From Malaya genurostris (lineage: Eukaryota; Arthropoda; Insecta; Diptera; Culicidae), in contig NC_080572.1 in assembly GCF_030247185.1 (NCBI RefSeq), forward strand, positions 188,823,800 to 188,887,799: a stretch of DNA of 64,000 nucleotides, written 5' to 3'. Each line of letters opens with the position of its first letter. The first letter of the stretch is position 1. The position numbers and the translations under genes were made by a program. This document shows, in pieces, positions 34,966-44,441 of the stretch. The notes under the pieces were generated by a model. It was not told the origin of the DNA. It did not search any database and saw only the letters and a list, made by a program, of their open reading frames with translations.

Positions 34966-36007
34966 TAAAGACTGTTCCAGAAAGTATGGACGCAACCAAA
35001 AACCGCTGCCATTTTGCAATGGTTCAGAATCTGTCAATTTTGATGGCTGCGTCCTGTTGTTTACACTCTTCTCTAACCACACGTCGAAAAATTGTGTACA
35101 AATGGTGCACAGAACGCGGGCTGTCACTGAGAAAGATAGCAAAAATGGAAGGAGTAAGTGAAAAAGCCGTGCGAAATGCAATCAGGAAGTTCGGTGAGGA
35201 TAACACCTTTGGGGATAAACCGAAAACGGGTTCTTCGTGTTAAAGAACGTTTAAATCTACGAATCTATAAGAAGCAGAAACAACCAAAACGTAGTCCGAA
35301 ACAAGAAGCATTGATCAGGTCGAGGGTTCGAAAGCTGTACAATATGATTCTTGCTGGAAATTTAAACTGCATAATCATGGACGAAGAAACCTACGTGAAA
35401 CTCGATTATAAATCCTTGCCGGGACCACAATATTATACAGTGCGAGAAGGGCAAGTGTTAAACCAGTCCGAGACATCAATTGAAGTCGAAAAATTTGATA
35501 AGAAAGCTATGTTATGGCAAGCAATTTGTAGCTGCGGTAAGATTTCGAAACCCTTCATCACCACTGCCTCAATGAACAGCGAAATATACATCAAGGAATG
35601 TTTACAAAAATGATTTCTACCCATAATTCGAAGCCACAAGGATCCTGTTGTCTTCTGGCCAGATCTTGCTTCTTGCCACTACTCGAAATCAACGGTAGAA
35701 TGGTATACTACCAAAAATGTCACTTTCGTCCCAAAAGACATGAATCCACCAAATTGCCCACAACTTCGACCAATTGAGGTATTTTGGGGACTAACGAAGG
35801 CACATCTTAGGAAACATGTCTCGGCAACCGAAACCAGTCAACAGTTCGAAAAAGATTGGAAAAAAGTGTCAAAACTTGTCGCCAAGAAGTCTGTACGGAA
35901 TTTAATGAGGAACGTTTGCAAGAAGGTGCGCCAGCTAGTCTACAACGGCTAAGTAGCAAATGTTGAGAATAATATTCTGTTGTACATACTTTCTGGGACA
36001 GTCTTTA
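34966..36007 (+). mobile_element. DD37E (ITmD37E-like) element, copy C
   Basis: The same inverted ends as copies A and B, in plus orientation. About 150 bp are missing from the N-terminal linker near 35235 compared with copy A. The catalytic half is the best preserved of the three copies. Confidence 0.92.
34986..35952 (+). pseudogene. DD37E transposase, copy C, one in-frame stop in the catalytic half
   Basis: The N-terminal HTH lies in the frame at 34923-35243 (KWCTERGLSLRKIAKMEG). After a small deletion the frame changes; 35158-35613 has CIIMDEETYVKLDYK with the first catalytic Asp. A single TGA at 35611-35613 interrupts the same frame, which continues to 35952 through FWPDLASCHYSKSTVEWY (second Asp) and CPQLRPIEVFWG (Glu). 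Asp to Glu spacing is 37 residues, confirming DD37E in one uninterrupted frame. The gene is inactive because of the N-terminal deletion and the stop. Confidence 0.92.
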
Positions 36008-36009
36008 GT

Positions 36010-36590
36010 CTTCTTCGTTTTAATTTGGCGGTTTTTGATTTTTTGTGGATGTTTAAAGTCTAAACTAAGATTTTCAAAGAAAAAATCCATCATTTTGTAG
36101 CTTCAAAACTAACCCAATGTAACAAAAAACGAAAAGGAAAACATTGAGGTTGGCCATTTTATACTTAGAAAGTGTATGCAAAATGTGAAAACAATTGGTG
36201 AAGTAGTTTTTGAATGCCGGACAAAAATTTCATAAAGCCATTGGTCGGAATGTTGTTTCTAACTAGTTCAAATTCTTGTTTACCCAAGCACTTTTTAAGA
36301 AAATTTGTGATCTGGCAAGGTATTTGCAACGATCTGTTCTAGTCTTGTTATATTATATTAAATAATATTGTATTATGATAAATTATTTCGCTAATGGGGA
36401 GGGGCAGGAAGTGCATCAGAGTATCTTACAAGTGAATGACTGGATGATGGAGTGGATTGCCAACCTGAGTCACGTCGGGGAAGCTTTGTGTTTCTCCCTG
36501 AGGGTTTGAAATGAGTAAGACGCACCCTTCTATCAAACAAACCTTCAGGCGGGTTCAAGCTGGTACAGCGAAATTCTTTATTATATGGCC
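36010..36590. other. unassigned DNA
   Basis: AT-rich to about 36380, then moderately GC-rich to 36590 with no recognised feature. Confidence 0.4.
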
Positions 36591-36616
36591 GGATTTCTTG
36601 AACTGATGGTGGTTTC

Positions 36617-36671
36617 ACATATACATACACACATACATACATACATTCATACATACATACATACATACAAA
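36617..36671. repeat. (ACAT)n microsatellite
   Basis: Imperfect run of ACAT/ATAC units. Confidence 0.95.
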
Positions 36672-36774
36672 CGACCTGTTCTAGTCTTGTTGAGACGTAG
36701 AGCTGGTTTTAAATTCGATCAGTATCTAACGGGGGTGATCAGATTAAAAAATGACATGTCAATGTAACTATGTA

Positions 36775-36925
36775 ATATAAACCGCCAAAATGTAACCGCA
36801 GAGACGGGACTCGAACCCAGCTAGCTCCTAATCGGGGAAATTGTTTTGCCGATTAAACTACATATGAAAACACATGAAGCAAAAGCCTAATTGACTAGAA
36901 GAACCAAGCATGCTTCGCTTTACTT
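36775..36925 (-). repeat. tRNA-derived SINE-like sequence
   Basis: On the minus strand TAGTTTAATCGGCAAAACA (A-box region) and GGGTTCGAGTCCCG (B box) are spaced as in a tRNA, followed by TCTCTGCGGTTACATTTTGG. That tail matches the fragment near 29265. The anticodon arm does not pair convincingly, so a functional tRNA is unlikely. Confidence 0.55.
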
Positions 36926-37070
36926 GGTCTCCACCGCATTCAATTATATTCCTATCTCTATGGAAACACAGTCAACAGTAAACAAACACACACCGTGTCA
37001 CAAATCTATCCTCGCTATTTTGCTTGGTTTGAACTTAAGATTATTGAACTATTATGCTGTTATGACTCCA

Positions 37071-37262
37071 TGAATTGAAGTTAGAACTGCTACCGTTTCC
37101 ACCATATTTGCCAGACTTAGCCCCCAGCGACTTTTTTCTGTTCTCAGATTTAAAAAAGGAGCTTGAAAGAAAGAGATTCACATCGAATGATGAGATTCAC
37201 ATCGAATGATGAGATCATCGTTGAGACTGAAGCGTTTTTATAGGCTAAGAAAAAATCGTGGT
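37071..37262 (+). pseudogene. mariner transposase C-terminal fragment
   Basis: The frame LELLPFPPYLPDLAPSDFFL followed by FSDLKKELERKRF is the mariner third-Asp region and resembles the copy at the window start. A 19-bp unit (GATTCACATCGAATGATGA) is tandemly duplicated at 37175-37212 and shifts the frame. Only the last fifth of the gene is present. Confidence 0.75.
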
Positions 37263-37263
37263 T

Positions 37264-37362
37264 TATTTTAACAAAGCAGAATTGAGCAAAGCACTTTGCA
37301 CACACGTTACTTTTTATGAATGACGAGAACTAGTTTCAGTAATGGGATTTTGGAACAGAAAC
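37264..37362. repeat. ~97-bp direct repeat R, left copy
   Basis: Nearly identical to 48997-49091 in the same orientation. Shared parts include AACAAAGCAGAATTGAGCAA and TATGAATGACGAGAACTAG. The central GCAAAGCACTTTGC is a palindrome with one mismatch. Confidence 0.9.
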
Positions 37363-38103
37363 ACTATCGAAAAATCATTTTTTTTTGTATTTTTGCCTTT
37401 CTCATATAGAAAGGTTATGCAATCACTGTTTTTTTTTTTTTTTTATTCAAGAATATAATGTTTAAGGCACACTGCTTAAGCTCTAAGATGCCAAGGGCTT
37501 TTACTAATTTAAAGTTTACGACTAACTTAAAACTAGGGTTGTATCATTAAGTAATGTCATATTTGGGTCGCAGTGGTTGACTTTGGCAGATCCAGCCTTC
37601 ATGTGGTGATCGGCCGGTGAATTGAATATTTCATGAGAGTCTTCCATATGGCGTTGGTGAATATTCATGTTGGCCGCATTCTTCGGTCCGTGTGGGTCCG
37701 CGGGAAACACCCCCAGGTTACGAATACCCGGCGGGTGGCCCGCATGCTGTTGATAAGTTTCCGTGGGCGATGATGGTGTTGTTACAGAAAAAAATGAAAA
37801 AAAAAAAATATAGCGAAGTAAATATTGCGGAAAACGGAGTAAAAAGGGGATATGGGAATGAAATGACTAAAACGACAGAGATCTAATTAGTTGACATCGA
37901 GATGGTGAAGAGACGGGGAGGGGGGAAGCGAAGGTTAGTGACAGCAAAAAGATCTTGTTAGTTCCGATGAAGATGGTGGACAGATGAGGAATCGGGATAA
38001 TCGGCGGAAGTTAGTGTCGAACCTGCAGTTGAGAAATAATTCTTAGCCACAGTTGAAACAACGTCGATAAATAGGAGGAACTTTCTAAGCCAGATGTAAC
38101 AGA

Positions 38104-41100
38104 TTACACTTGTATATTAATGTGTTTGAGAAACTGGTATATGAGAAGCATATATGAACTATCCCGACTCGCTAACACATCCCGAACCGGAACCTCAGGC
38201 GGTCTACCTCGGGCCCTGAGGGATTCCAGTAGCTTCGACCTGGCGTCACGATACTCTACGCACGACCACACGACATGCTCGATGTCCTGATAACCGTCGC
38301 CACAGGTGCAGAGCCCGTTCTCCACGATCCCGATACGCCGGAGATGTGCGTTGAATGTATAGTGATTTGACATGAGTCGTGACATAACGCGAATGAAATC
38401 ACGACTCACGTTCATCCCCTTGAACCACGGTTTTGTTGATACCTTAGGAATAATGGAGTGTAGCCATCGTCCCAGTTCGTCATTCGTCCATGAAGTTTGC
38501 CAACTTTCGAGAGTTTTCTGACGAGAAATACTAAAAAATTCATTGAAGCAGATTGGTCTTTCATAAATATCACCTTCTAATGCGCCCACTTTAGCCAATG
38601 AGTCTGCCTTTTCATTGCCCGGAATGGAACAATGCGAAGGGACCCAGACTAACGATATTAAATAAGACCGTTCAGATAAAGTACTCAAATGTTCCCGTAT
38701 TTTCCCCAGGAAATATGGGGGATACTTTCCTGGCTTCATTGCCCGGAGAGCTTCTATTGAGCTTAGACTGTCCGTGACAATGAAGTAATGGTCTTTGGGC
38801 AACGTTTCAATGATCTCGAGGGTGTACTGAATAGCAGCTAATTCTGCGACGTAAACTGAAGCCGGATCACTGAGTTTGTAAGAAGCGGTGATGTTTTGAT
38901 TGAAGAGGCCGAAGCCTGTGGACTCGTTGATGTTTGATCCGTCAGTGTAAAACACTTTTTCACAGTTGACTGTTCTAAATTTATTATAAAAAATATTTGG
39001 GGCCACTTGAGGGCGCACGTGAGCCGGAATTCCACGAATTTCTTCTCTAATGGATGTGTCGAAAAACACAGTAGAATCAGAAGTATCCAAGAAATGAGCA
39101 CGGTTGGAAACAAACAAAGAAGGATTAATATTCTGAGCCATGTAATCAAAATACAAGGACATAAAACGGGTTTGAGAATTAAGCTCAACTAACCTTTCGA
39201 AATTTTCAATCACCAGAGGATTCAAAATGTCGCATCGAATGAGCAAACGATATGAGAGATCCCAGAACCGGTTTTTCAATGGGAGAACACCCGCCAGCAC
39301 TTCGAGGCTCATCGTATGAGTCGATTGCATGCAACCCAAGGCAATACGCAAACAACGATACTGAATTCTTTCCAGCATGATGAAATGAGTGTTCGCCGCG
39401 GATCGGAAGCAAAAGCATCCGTATTCCATCACGGACAATATCGTTGTTTGGTACAGCCTGATCAGGTCTCCTGGATGGGCACCCCACCACGACCCGGTTA
39501 TTGTACGAAGAAAGTTGATTCTTTGTTGGCATTTTCTTTTCAGATACCTAATGTGACATCCCCAGGTGCCTTTGGAGTCGAACCAGACCCCGAGATATTT
39601 AAATGTGAAGACCTGAGCTATGGTTTCACCCCCTAGTTGAAGCTGTAGTTGTGCTGGTTCTCGCTTCCTTGAAAATACAACCAGCTCAGTTTTCTCCGTA
39701 GAGAACTCGATACCCATTTGAAGAGCCCATGTGGATAAGTTGACAAGAGTATCTTGTAACGGCCCTTGCAGATCGCCAGCTTTGGGTCCTATAATAGACA
39801 CAACGCTGTCGTCGGCAAGTTGTCTTAGCGTGCAAGATGTGTTGATACATTTATCGATGTCGTTTACGTAAAAATTGTATAGAAGGGGGCTTAAGCATGA
39901 GCCCTGAGGAAGACCCATGTAACTGAATCGTATTGTCGACAAATCACCATGCGCGAAATACATGTGTTTCTCAGACAATAGATTATGTAAAAAGTTGTTC
40001 AAAACTGGCGAAAGACCATGCTGATGCAGCTTCTCAGATAGGATATTTATAGAAACTGAGTCAAAAGCCCCCTTAATGTCAAGGAAAACTGACGCCATTT
40101 GTTCCTTACGAGCAAATGCCATTTGAATTTCTGTTGAGAGCAACGCAAGACAATCGTTCGTTCCTTTACCCCTGCGGAAACCAAATTGTGTATCTGAAAG
40201 TAAGCCATTAGTTTCGACCCAATTGTCTAGACGGAAGAGAATCATTTTTTCGAACAATTTCCGGATACAGGAAAGCATAGCAATCGGCCGATACGAATTG
40301 TGATCGGAGGCTGATTTTCCTGGTTTTTGAATGGCGATCACTTTCACTTGTCTCCAGTCATGTGGAACAATGTTGTCCTCAAGGAACTTATTGAATAAAC
40401 TCAACAAGCGCCTTTTGGCGGGGTCAGGCAGATTTTTCAACAAGTTGAATTTTATTCTGTCTAGTCCCGGGGCTTTATTGTTACATGACAAAAGTGCAAG
40501 TGAAAGCTCTACCATCGAAAACGGTGATTCGTTTGTATTTGGTGTCGCGGCGCGGGTGATCTTCTGTTCCGGAACAGAGTCTGGGCATACTTTTTTAGCG
40601 AAATCGAATATCCAGCGGTTGGAGTATTCCTCGCTTTCATTCGTGGTGTTATGATTGCGCATTCGTCGGGCTGTGTTCCAAAGAGTGCTCATAGATGTTT
40701 CTTTCGTTAAGCCGTCTATAAACCGACGCCAGTAACCGCGTTTCTTGGCTCTAATCAAGTTCTTAGTTTTAACGTCTAACGCCGCGTAATTCCGGTAATT
40801 ATCAGGTGTTCCATTTTTTCTGAATTTTTTATACGCGGAGGCTCTCTCCGCGTTTAAATTTGTGCACTCTTTGTCCCACCACGGGTTGGGAGGACGGATG
40901 TTAGTTTTTGCGCCGGGTACACGTTTCGTCTGAGCTTGAGTCGCGGTGTCGAGAATCAAGCCAGCCAAAAACGTGTACTCTTCCTCCGGAGGAAGTTGTT
41001 GAGTTCTTTCAAGTTTCTCAGACATCGAGGTCGCATAGCTATTCCAATCAATATTTCGTGTGAGGTCATACGAAACATTGATTGCCTTCGATGGTTTTGA

Positions 41101-41784
41101 GCCGCTGGTGATTGATATTACGATCGGTAGATGATCGCTACCGTGGGGATCAGGAATTACCTCCCACGTGCAATCCAACCGTAGCGATGTCGAGCAAAGG
41201 GATAAATCCAGCGCACTTGGTCTTGCTGGTGGTGCAGGAATCCGTGTCATTTCTCCCGTATTCAAGATTGTCATATTGAAGTTGTCGCAGATATCATGGA
41301 TCATAGTTGATCTGTTATCATCGTGAAGACAGCCCCATCCCGTACCGTGTGAGTTAAAGTCTCCTAAAACCAACGTCGGTGCAGGAAGGAGCTCTACGAT
41401 ATCACTGAGCCACCGATGCCCAACCGAGGCTCTTGGGGGAATGTAGATGGAAGCAATGCAAAGGTCCTTACCTTTGATTGTAACATGACATGCGACAACT
41501 TCAATACCTGGTATCGAGGGGAGGTTAATGCGATAGAAAGAATAGCACTTTTTGATCCCCAAAAGTACTCCTCCATAGGGATTATCTCGATCCAGACGAA
41601 TAATGTTAAAATCGTGAAAGTTTAAGGGTATTTCAGAAGTTAGCCAAGTTTCGCACAATGCAAATGCGTCACATTTCAGATTGTTTACTAGAAATTTAAA
41701 TGAATCTATTTTTGGGATGATACTTCTGCAATTCCACTGTAAAACAGTGATTAGATCCGTGACCTCGGTGGATGATTTAGCCAT
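38104..41784 (-). CDS. LINE ORF2 protein: endonuclease, reverse transcriptase, RNase H
   Basis: A 1226-residue polyprotein from the ATG at 41784. The N-terminal APE-type endonuclease has LQWNCRSI, LCETWL, LVLGDFNSHGTGWG and the catalytic HGSDHLPIV. The reverse transcriptase in the middle has FNLLKNLPDPAKRRL, PIAMLSC, FLDIKGAFDSV, GLPQGSCLSPLLYN and the catalytic LADDSV. RNase H follows with VFYTDGSN, AELAAIQYTLE, FIVTDSLSSIEAL and PGNEKADSLAK, so the DEDD residues are all visible. The C-terminus has LCTCGDGYQDIEHVVWSC, a Cys-His motif common in these LINEs. Together these nick the chromosome and copy the RNA at the nick. I see no disabling change, so activity is plausible but unproven. Confidence 0.95.
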   Translation of the reverse strand: MAKSSTEVTDLITVLQWNCRSIIPKIDSFKFLVNNLKCDAFALCETWLTSEIPLNFHDFNIIRLDRDNPYGGVLLGIKKCYSFYRINLPSIPGIEVVACHVTIKGKDLCIASIYIPPRASVGHRWLSDIVELLPAPTLVLGDFNSHGTGWGCLHDDNRSTMIHDICDNFNMTILNTGEMTRIPAPPARPSALDLSLCSTSLRLDCTWEVIPDPHGSDHLPIVISITSGSKPSKAINVSYDLTRNIDWNSYATSMSEKLERTQQLPPEEEYTFLAGLILDTATQAQTKRVPGAKTNIRPPNPWWDKECTNLNAERASAYKKFRKNGTPDNYRNYAALDVKTKNLIRAKKRGYWRRFIDGLTKETSMSTLWNTARRMRNHNTTNESEEYSNRWIFDFAKKVCPDSVPEQKITRAATPNTNESPFSMVELSLALLSCNNKAPGLDRIKFNLLKNLPDPAKRRLLSLFNKFLEDNIVPHDWRQVKVIAIQKPGKSASDHNSYRPIAMLSCIRKLFEKMILFRLDNWVETNGLLSDTQFGFRRGKGTNDCLALLSTEIQMAFARKEQMASVFLDIKGAFDSVSINILSEKLHQHGLSPVLNNFLHNLLSEKHMYFAHGDLSTIRFSYMGLPQGSCLSPLLYNFYVNDIDKCINTSCTLRQLADDSVVSIIGPKAGDLQGPLQDTLVNLSTWALQMGIEFSTEKTELVVFSRKREPAQLQLQLGGETIAQVFTFKYLGVWFDSKGTWGCHIRYLKRKCQQRINFLRTITGSWWGAHPGDLIRLYQTTILSVMEYGCFCFRSAANTHFIMLERIQYRCLRIALGCMQSTHTMSLEVLAGVLPLKNRFWDLSYRLLIRCDILNPLVIENFERLVELNSQTRFMSLYFDYMAQNINPSLFVSNRAHFLDTSDSTVFFDTSIREEIRGIPAHVRPQVAPNIFYNKFRTVNCEKVFYTDGSNINESTGFGLFNQNITASYKLSDPASVYVAELAAIQYTLEIIETLPKDHYFIVTDSLSSIEALRAMKPGKYPPYFLGKIREHLSTLSERSYLISLVWVPSHCSIPGNEKADSLAKVGALEGDIYERPICFNEFFSISRQKTLESWQTSWTNDELGRWLHSIIPKVSTKPWFKGMNVSRDFIRVMSRLMSNHYTFNAHLRRIGIVENGLCTCGDGYQDIEHVVWSCVEYRDARSKLLESLRARGRPPEVPVRDVLASRDSSYMLLIYQFLKHINIQV

Positions 41785-43123
41785 CGAAAGATACAATCGC
41801 TGAAAGAAGGGGCCAATTTGCAGTCAACTGCTTCAAATATGTTTTTACTGTTGGCATGAAAGCAATTAAAATGCTTCTAAGAGGGTCTGAAATATTGAAA
41901 GTTGTAAAAATCCAGTCCACAACATCAGAGAACTTTATAAGTCCAGCACCTAGTTGGTTCTCTGGTGGATTTTCAGGGACGCTTGGGGATTTTTTAGTCC
42001 CTGGAAGCGGTGGGAATTCCATCTCGGAATTGAGTTTTCCGAGACCAGGAGCTTTTTGCTTCGGTGATTTTTCCCGATTCCCGTTAGCTGTAACTTTTCG
42101 AAGCCCTTCGGAAGACACCTTCGAACCCTTACTAGGTAGCTTATGAGAAGATTTATTCATTCTTTTCCTACAGCTATGAGGGACCCCTGAAGATGGACCT
42201 TCCAAAGGGTCGTCAGAATCGCTCTCGTCAGTTGACAAGCAGGCATATGGATTCGTTACCTGTTTAGGAGGGGTGGCACTCTTAACCATCTCGGCAAAGG
42301 AACGCTTGGAGTGTTCCTTCAGGGAACGCTTCATCCGATCTCCTCGCAGTTTGTAAGCGGGACAGTCAGAGAGGTCATGCGGACCCTCCTTACAGTAGAG
42401 ACACTTTTCAGCATCCTTACCGCAAGAGCCGTCCGCATGAGCTTCCCCACAGTTAGCACAACGTGGCTTATTGCTGCAATGAGTAGCTGTATGCCCCAGT
42501 TGTTTGCAATTGGTACAATTCATTATCCGGGGTACAAATAAACGAACAGGCAAACGAACCCGGTCCAAGAGGATGTAGTTGGGCAATGCCGAGCCGGCGA
42601 AGGTCACACGATAAGAGTCTGATTGGGGATAAGACTTTGTTCCATCCCCGGCGATCGATACTGAATGCAATCGCTTGCAATCCAGTATCTTGACATTCTT
42701 AAGTGAGGGGTCTTTAAAACAACCCGCCCCGTACTTAAGAATATCCTCGCAAGTCAAACTCGAATCGGTGACCACACCGTCGATTTCGACTTCACGAGCT
42801 GGCACGTAGACGCGGTACTCCAGCGTAAAAGGATCCTTTTGAACAAGCTCATTAGCCTGTTTTGAGCTGGTAAACAGGACCCTGAGCTTGTCTGGCCGTA
42901 TTCTATCTATACTTTTTATGGTATTATATCGCGAATTCAGGTCCCGCGATATTTTTAAAATATTCAGTTTTTTTTCCTTTGATTTGGTCCGGAAATAGAC
43001 CGCGTAAGGCCCGGCCGGTAGTGCGAGCCCATCAGGATAGCTCTTTATGCGGGACTTTTTACTGACAAGGGAAGTCTCCATTTGAACATCGGGAGCGGGG
43101 GGGGCAGGATTTAAAATAGGCAT
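41777..43123 (-). CDS. LINE ORF1 protein (nucleic-acid chaperone, zinc knuckles)
   Basis: A 448-residue protein whose first ATG is at 43123; the open frame extends nine codons upstream without an ATG. Residues about 25-190 form an RRM-like/basic region (YAVYFRTKSKEKKLNILK, VRLPVRLFVPRIMNCTNC). Three CCHC knuckles follow: CTNCKQLGHTATHC, CANCGEAHADGSC and CLYCKEGPHDLSDC. The C-terminal third is Ser/Pro/Lys-rich with a final hydrophobic stretch. ORF1 proteins of this type coat the LINE RNA and carry it to the nucleus. The stop overlaps the ORF2 start in ATGGCTAA, suggesting termination-reinitiation. No stop or frameshift was found inside. It is a retroelement gene, not a host gene. Confidence 0.93.
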   Translation of the reverse strand: MPILNPAPPAPDVQMETSLVSKKSRIKSYPDGLALPAGPYAVYFRTKSKEKKLNILKISRDLNSRYNTIKSIDRIRPDKLRVLFTSSKQANELVQKDPFTLEYRVYVPAREVEIDGVVTDSSLTCEDILKYGAGCFKDPSLKNVKILDCKRLHSVSIAGDGTKSYPQSDSYRVTFAGSALPNYILLDRVRLPVRLFVPRIMNCTNCKQLGHTATHCSNKPRCANCGEAHADGSCGKDAEKCLYCKEGPHDLSDCPAYKLRGDRMKRSLKEHSKRSFAEMVKSATPPKQVTNPYACLSTDESDSDDPLEGPSSGVPHSCRKRMNKSSHKLPSKGSKVSSEGLRKVTANGNREKSPKQKAPGLGKLNSEMEFPPLPGTKKSPSVPENPPENQLGAGLIKFSDVVDWIFTTFNISDPLRSILIAFMPTVKTYLKQLTANWPLLSAIVSFDG

Positions 43124-43159
43124 AGCGGAACTACTTCCGCGCAAAAACAAATGATTCGG

Positions 43160-43592
43160 GGGGAAATATAATGGTCAAATAAAGAAATAAAAATAAACGA
43201 CGTAAAGGTACTTAACTAAGATCCAACGGGGGACACCAAGCTGGACGTCGTCGATCGGCGTATCGCCGCTTTGATGGTGTGCAAAAAACCTCCGAGAGGA
43301 AAAGGCACACTTATTTATAATCCTCACACAATGGCCGCTTGTTTATAATCCTCACACTTGGCCTTGATCGGCGAAACAATAATCGGCTAACGGTACCGTT
43401 TCGATCGACCGCTCGCAATAAGGCACTGTTCTATTATATAATGCGAAAAAAAAAACCTCTCAGAGGAAAAAGCACTATTGTGTATCACACAATATCGTCC
43501 GACCACTTTATCACACACACACAACTGGTTTTCAATGCTTTCGCAGTAAATCCAAATCACGTCCGTTCGCTCGGAAGGTTGAAACGGCAATG
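43160..43592 (-). promoter_or_regulatory. 5' UTR of the I-type LINE with repeated subunits
   Basis: Two related units about 165 bp apart (AAACCTCCGAGAGGAAAAGG near 43286 and AACCTCTCAGAGGAAAAAGC near 43454 on the plus strand) are each preceded by GATCG-rich sequence and followed by TCACAC-rich sequence. Repeated 5' UTR units act as internal promoters in some LINEs; that role here is inference. Confidence 0.55.
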
Positions 43593-44179
43593 ATGCAATC
43601 ACTGTGATAACCGACTTTTGAACCGAGGACCGGAGTGCCGAAGGTCATATAACATTCGACTCAGTTCGTCGAGTACGCAAAATGTCTGTGTGTGTATGTG
43701 TGTGTGTATGTGCGTATATGTGCATGTAACGATTTTTGCACTAACTTTTCTCGGAGATGGCTGAGCCGATTTTCACAAACTTAGATTCGAATGAAAGGTC
43801 TTGTGGTCCCATACGTAATTCCTGAATTTCATCCGGATCCGGAAATATAGAATAAAGTGTGTTAAAAATTTTATACCATCACTGAAAAGGGCGAAAAAGC
43901 GTAAAAAGTTTTCTAAATCGACCTCAAATCTTCTCCAATTGATAGTTTTTATCAGTAGATGGTCAAACAAACCGATTTCGGTTATTCTTTTAAGAATCGA
44001 AGAAAATTATTTTGAAGAATACCACAGTATTATATATGATAGTATGATTGATATGAGAAAGGCATCATTACACCGCTAGGTGGATTAAAACAGGTTTTTT
44101 TTATTGTATAATATTTCAATAATCACTTTTTACGTTTCGCGTTCGGCTTTTAAGAATGTTTTGTCGATCAAAGCAGAGC

Positions 44180-44370
44180 TCTTGGGCCTCAGTTCGTCGA
44201 GTACGTAAAATGTCTGTATGTGTGTGTACATTTTTGGCACTCACTCGGAGATGGCTGAACCGAACTTAGATTTAAATGAAAGGTCTTGTAACCCCACATA
44301 AAGTTCCTGAATTTTATTCGAATCCGACTTCCGGTTCCGGAAATACAGGGTGATATGCGCAAAAAAAAAT
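44180..44370. repeat. partial second copy of the GAGATGGCTGA repeat
   Basis: CAGTTCGTCGAGTACGTAAA, GTCTGTATGTGTGTG, GGAGATGGCTGAACCGA and GACTTCCGGTTCCGGAAATA repeat the order seen at 43660-43850. It ends where the Juan-like LINE begins. Confidence 0.8.
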
Positions 44371-44441
44371 GAAAAAAAAACGAGATTCTTCCTGAATCCG
44401 ATTGTAGCGACATAGAAGAAAATTCTTCAAAAATTCCCAAA

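Larger units (their letters stand above)
37429..43592 (-). mobile_element. full-length I-type non-LTR retrotransposon (6.16 kb), apparently intact
   Basis: The element is flanked by the 12-bp direct repeat ATGCAATCACTG (37417-37428 and 43593-43604). On the minus strand it has a 5' UTR with repeated units, ORF1, ORF2 overlapping ORF1 by eight bases, a ~670-bp 3' UTR and a poly(A) end after AATAAAA. A truncated relative lies at 22.9-24.1 kb. RNase H in ORF2 and three zinc knuckles in ORF1 suit the I group; the exact clade needs a tree. Confidence 0.95.
37391..44064. mobile_element. TIR element (MITE-like) split by the I-type LINE
   Basis: The left end TTTTGCCTTTCTCATATAGA and the right end ATATGAGAAAGGCA are inverted repeats. 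Taking out the LINE and one copy of its target duplication joins TATGCAATCACTG to TGATAACCGACTTTTGAACC. The remaining ~500-bp element carries GGAGATGGCTGAGCCGATTT and a TG-rich run, both of which recur in flanking copies near 44.2 and 48.7 kb. Confidence 0.75.

Noticed and set aside
36775..36870. Candidate tRNA gene
   Set aside because: Boxes A and B are present but the arms do not pair as a cloverleaf and the tail matches another repeat at 29.3 kb, so it is a SINE head.
38838..39188. Overlapping frames on both strands within LINE ORF2
   Set aside because: They are shadows of the 1226-residue polyprotein and have no motifs of their own.
43123..43150. TTG at 43150 as the ORF1 start
   Set aside because: The first ATG, at 43123, is the natural start; the nine codons upstream are just open frame.
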